Assembly: GCA_029265795.1 (NCBI GenBank)
Contig: JAJUGV010000021.1
Span: 1-35,922 of the forward strand
Direction: 5' to 3'
DNA from: Alcaligenaceae bacterium
Lineage (GTDB): Bacteria > Pseudomonadota > Gammaproteobacteria > Burkholderiales > Burkholderiaceae_B
DNA length: 35,922 nucleotides
Shown here: piece by piece, positions 33,558 through 35,922 of the stretch
How the letters are laid out: every line of letters begins with the position of its first letter
Position numbering within the stretch: the first letter of the stretch is position 1
Translations under genes and position numbers: made by a program
The notes under the pieces: generated by a model
What the model was told of the DNA's origin: nothing
What the model saw: only the letters and a program-made list of their open reading frames with translations
Databases searched by the model: none

Positions 33558-34427
33558 ATGAATCCTGATCAATACTGCCAAGAAAAGGCCGCGCGTAGCG
33601 GCTCCAGTTTCTATTATGCGTTTCTCTTTCTGCCTCCGGAACGGCGGCGCGCCATCACGGCCCTATACGCCTTCTGCCGGGAGGTCGACGATGTCGTGGA
33701 CGAATGCAAGGAATCATCGGTCGCGCGCATGAAACTGGCCTGGTGGCGCACGCAGGTGGACGCTCTGTATAGTGGGCAGGCCGAACATCCCGTCATGAAG
33801 GCGCTTGCGCCCCATGTCGAGCCTTTCGGAATTCAGGACAGTCAGCTTTATGCGGTGATTGAAGGCATGGAAATGGACCTCGACCAGCTTCGCTACCCCG
33901 ACTGGCCGTCTCTGGACAAGTACTGTTGGCATGCCGCAGGTGTCGTGGGAGAAATGTCTGCCGGTATCTTCGGACCTGTCACGCCTCAGACTCTCGATTA
34001 CGCCCGCAAACTCGGCACCGCATTTCAGCTCACCAACATCATTCGGGATGTCGGCGACGATGCCCGGCGGGGCCGCATCTATCTGCCTCAGCAAGATCTG
34101 GATCGCTTCGGTGTGAAAGCGTCCGAAATCATGAACGGCATGCATACCGACCGCTTTGTCGAACTCATGCGCCACCAGACCGCCAGAGCCCGCGAGTATT
34201 ACCGCGCCGCAATGCAGGCCCTGCCTTCGCAAGAGCGCCGCGCGCAGCGTCCCGGCCTGATGATGGCGGCCATCTATGCCACCCTGCTTGACGAAATCGA
34301 ACGGGACGGCTGGCATGTGCTGGATCAACGCATCTCGCTCACCCCGATACGCAAGTTCTGGCTGGCGTGGCGAACTTGGGTGGGCGGCGGCCAGTGGGTG
34401 GTGCGCCGGCTGTCACGAAGCACATAG
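33558..34427 (+). CDS. hpnD: presqualene diphosphate synthase HpnD
   Basis: HpnD joins two farnesyl diphosphates to form presqualene diphosphate. The 289-aa product shows FYYAFLFLPPERRRAI (18-33), the first Asp-rich motif DDVVDE (44-49), QLTNIIRDVGDDARRGR (157-173) with D164 and D168 as the second, and IYLPQ, all typical of trans-isoprenyl head-to-head synthases. The ATG abuts the hpnC TAA; hpnE starts 16 bases after its stop. Products of this cassette feed a squalene-hopene cyclase that is not in the window. Confidence 0.94.
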   Translation: MNPDQYCQEKAARSGSSFYYAFLFLPPERRRAITALYAFCREVDDVVDECKESSVARMKLAWWRTQVDALYSGQAEHPVMKALAPHVEPFGIQDSQLYAVIEGMEMDLDQLRYPDWPSLDKYCWHAAGVVGEMSAGIFGPVTPQTLDYARKLGTAFQLTNIIRDVGDDARRGRIYLPQQDLDRFGVKASEIMNGMHTDRFVELMRHQTARAREYYRAAMQALPSQERRAQRPGLMMAAIYATLLDEIERDGWHVLDQRISLTPIRKFWLAWRTWVGGGQWVVRRLSRST

Positions 34428-34443
34428 CACTGTCGGGCGGGCT

Positions 34444-35811
34444 ATGCAGATCGCTATTGTCGGCGGCGGGTGGGCCGGGCTGAGTGCCGCCCACACCGCG
34501 GCCCAGATGGGGCATAACGTACACGTGTTCGAGTCGGCCGGCACGCTGGGCGGGCGCGCACGCAGCGTGCACTCTCCCACCCTGAATACAGCAATTGATA
34601 ACGGCCAACACATTCTGCTGGGCGCTTACACGGCGACACTAGAGCTGATGCAGGCGCTAGGACTGAACACCGAACAATCGTTCATCCGCCTGCCCCTATC
34701 GCTGCGTAGTGCTGATGGCAATCTGCATATGCGAGCCCCAGCGGGGCTGCCCGCCCCCTTTCACATCGTTGCAGGGTTATTGAGCGCTCGAGGTTTGACT
34801 TGGGGCGAGAAGCAGGCCGCGTTACGGGCTATGTCTCAATTGCGACGAGCCAATTGGAAGATGCCCCGCGCGGCAACGGTGCAGGAATGGCTCGCGCTCA
34901 CGCGCCAACCGCTACGTCTGCAGCGACTCATTTGGGCGCCATTATGTGTTGCGACTCTCAATACGCCAGTCAACCAGGCCTGTGCGCAATTGTTCGCCTA
35001 TGTGTTGCGCGACAGTCTGGGCGCCGCCAGTCGTAGTGCAAGCGATATGCTGATTCCGCGGCATACACTAACAGAGCTTTGGCCTACGCGTTTGGCTGAG
35101 CTCGCCCGTAGCGGCGCGCTGGGCACATCTCCGGCGGCCCGCCTGCGTCTATGTACCTCCACCCCCGTGCGCTCATTGCGCTATGCGGCCCAACCTTCGC
35201 CTCGACTCATGCTGGATGAGGGGACGGAACTATATGATGCAGTCATACTGTGCGGAAACACGCCTTCCACCGAGCGTCTGCTGGCCACCCTTCCCCCTGT
35301 ACAGGGAAGCGACACGTTTCTGCATGACCTCGGGGCGTTTAAACATGCTCCCATCGCGACGCTCACGCTAGAGCTGACTGAGCCCTTCACGCTTGCCGCG
35401 CCCATGCTTATGTTGCATGAAGACCGAACACGCGGGCATTACGGGCAATGGCTTTTTCAGGGCCAGGACAATGGCCGCCGCCTGCTACACGTAGTGATTA
35501 GCGATGCTGCGACGTTAATGCAGCAGCCGCGCGAAACCGCGCTGGCGAGCATGATTGAGCAATTGCGTGTCCAACTGGGCGGCACAGGCATGCCGGCCAT
35601 CCGCCGGCATGCACTGATTGTTGAGAAGCGCGCCACATTTCTGGCCATACCGGGCTTAAAGCGGCCCGGTAATCGCACCCCCTGGCCGGGGGTGTGGGTG
35701 GCAGGTGACTGGACAGACACCGGCTACCCCGCGGTATTGGAGGGTGCGGTACGCAGTGGCCGCAATGCCGCCAGGGCGGTCGACGCGGCCTTGAACGAGC
35801 CCAGGGCGTAA
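34444..35811 (+). CDS. hpnE: hydroxysqualene dehydroxylase HpnE
   Basis: HpnE reduces hydroxysqualene to squalene, the last step of the HpnCDE route; it is an FAD-dependent enzyme related to carotenoid desaturases. The 455-aa product begins with a dinucleotide-binding motif IAIVGGGWAGLSAA (3-16), continues VHVFESAGTLGGRAR (26-40) and ends with the FAD-binding signature VAGDWTDTGYPAVLEGAVRSG. The open frame is longer upstream (from 34276 within hpnD), but the ATG at 34444 gives the proper start, 16 bases after the hpnD stop, with a purine-rich GGGCGGG ahead. Confidence 0.93.
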   Translation: MQIAIVGGGWAGLSAAHTAAQMGHNVHVFESAGTLGGRARSVHSPTLNTAIDNGQHILLGAYTATLELMQALGLNTEQSFIRLPLSLRSADGNLHMRAPAGLPAPFHIVAGLLSARGLTWGEKQAALRAMSQLRRANWKMPRAATVQEWLALTRQPLRLQRLIWAPLCVATLNTPVNQACAQLFAYVLRDSLGAASRSASDMLIPRHTLTELWPTRLAELARSGALGTSPAARLRLCTSTPVRSLRYAAQPSPRLMLDEGTELYDAVILCGNTPSTERLLATLPPVQGSDTFLHDLGAFKHAPIATLTLELTEPFTLAAPMLMLHEDRTRGHYGQWLFQGQDNGRRLLHVVISDAATLMQQPRETALASMIEQLRVQLGGTGMPAIRRHALIVEKRATFLAIPGLKRPGNRTPWPGVWVAGDWTDTGYPAVLEGAVRSGRNAARAVDAALNEPRA

Positions 35812-35835
35812 CCCCTGAGCCCTGTGAGTCAGGGG
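35812..35835. terminator. hairpin after hpnE, between convergent genes
   Basis: CCCCTGA (35812-35818) and TCAGGGG (35829-35835) form a perfect 7-bp stem with a 10-base loop, immediately after the hpnE TAA. It is followed on the right by CTTCCGAATTTCT, only weakly T-rich. The stop codon of the convergent partial gene lies in the right arm. Confidence 0.5.
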
Positions 35836-35921
35836 GCTTCCGAATTTCTAAGTGGTGCGTGTTCGCGTATATATTCGCGCACTTGCTCAACGTCACATGC
35901 CATGTTCACCACCCGCTGCGG
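35829..35921 (-). CDS. 3' end of an unidentified gene running in from the right edge
   Basis: On the minus strand one frame is open from the window edge to a TGA at 35829-35831, giving 30 residues that end EYIREHAPLRNSEAP. The residue mix (VVNMACDVEQVREYI) looks like a real amphipathic C-terminal helix, and the stop falls next to a hairpin, as expected for a convergent gene. I do not recognise the family; too little is present. It could also be a chance open frame. Confidence 0.45.
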   Translation of the reverse strand, partial: PQRVVNMACDVEQVREYIREHAPLRNSEAP

Positions 35922-35922
35922 C

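Overview
The window is chromosomal DNA from a betaproteobacterium, most likely a Burkholderiales member close to the Alcaligenaceae (Bordetella-like). This is inferred, not proven. The reasons are: a Kdo kinase of the type used where LPS carries a single phosphorylated Kdo; a dnaE gene fused by overlapping stop/start codons to an LPS core-type glycosyltransferase/deacetylase cluster next to msbA; an hpnCDE squalene cassette; and moderately GC-rich coding DNA with dense, overlapping operons. I saw no phage, insertion sequence, CRISPR array or tRNA. It reads as a core-genome segment with about 31 genes.

Layout. (1) Bases 1-306 are non-coding, with a possible leftward strong promoter. (2) rng (RNase G, +) converges on a small lipoprotein gene and msbA (both -). 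(3) A rightward trio follows: a GT9 heptosyltransferase-like gene, a DUF218/YdcF-ElyC-like membrane gene and a YkgJ-type cysteine-cluster gene. (4) A long leftward block, 6132-18320, reads in transcription order hrpA, dnaE, GT4, deacetylase, GT2, deacetylase, GT4. The junctions from dnaE to the GT2 gene are ATGA/GTGA overlaps. (5) argA and yggX (+) converge on phoU (-). (6) A second long leftward block, 20129-32536, reads in transcription order alr, SDR, radA, FtsX-like permease, Kdo kinase, potF, potG, potH, potI, Spx/ArsC-like, rpiA, and possibly phoU. (7) hpnC-hpnD-hpnE (+) run from 32694 to 35811 and converge on a gene entering from the right edge.

How the genes fit together. Much of the window serves the envelope. 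MsbA flips the lipid A-core; KdkA phosphorylates Kdo; the GT9, GT2 and two GT4 enzymes with two CE4-type deacetylases probably build and trim the LPS core; Alr supplies D-Ala for peptidoglycan; and HpnCDE makes squalene for hopanoids. PotFGHI is a complete polyamine importer whose binding protein has a pocket unlike textbook PotF. Housekeeping genes (dnaE, hrpA, radA, rng, argA, rpiA, yggX, phoU) are woven through these operons.

The points most worth a second look are: an A7 slippery run with an upstream Shine-Dalgarno at the GT4/deacetylase junction, which could allow a -1 frameshift fusion; the altered PotF pocket; an SDR whose catalytic serine position is cysteine; a large FtsX-like permease without its ATPase; and a candidate leaderless hpnC transcript. 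I found no clear evidence of an entirely new system. All start sites, promoters and hairpins were read by eye.
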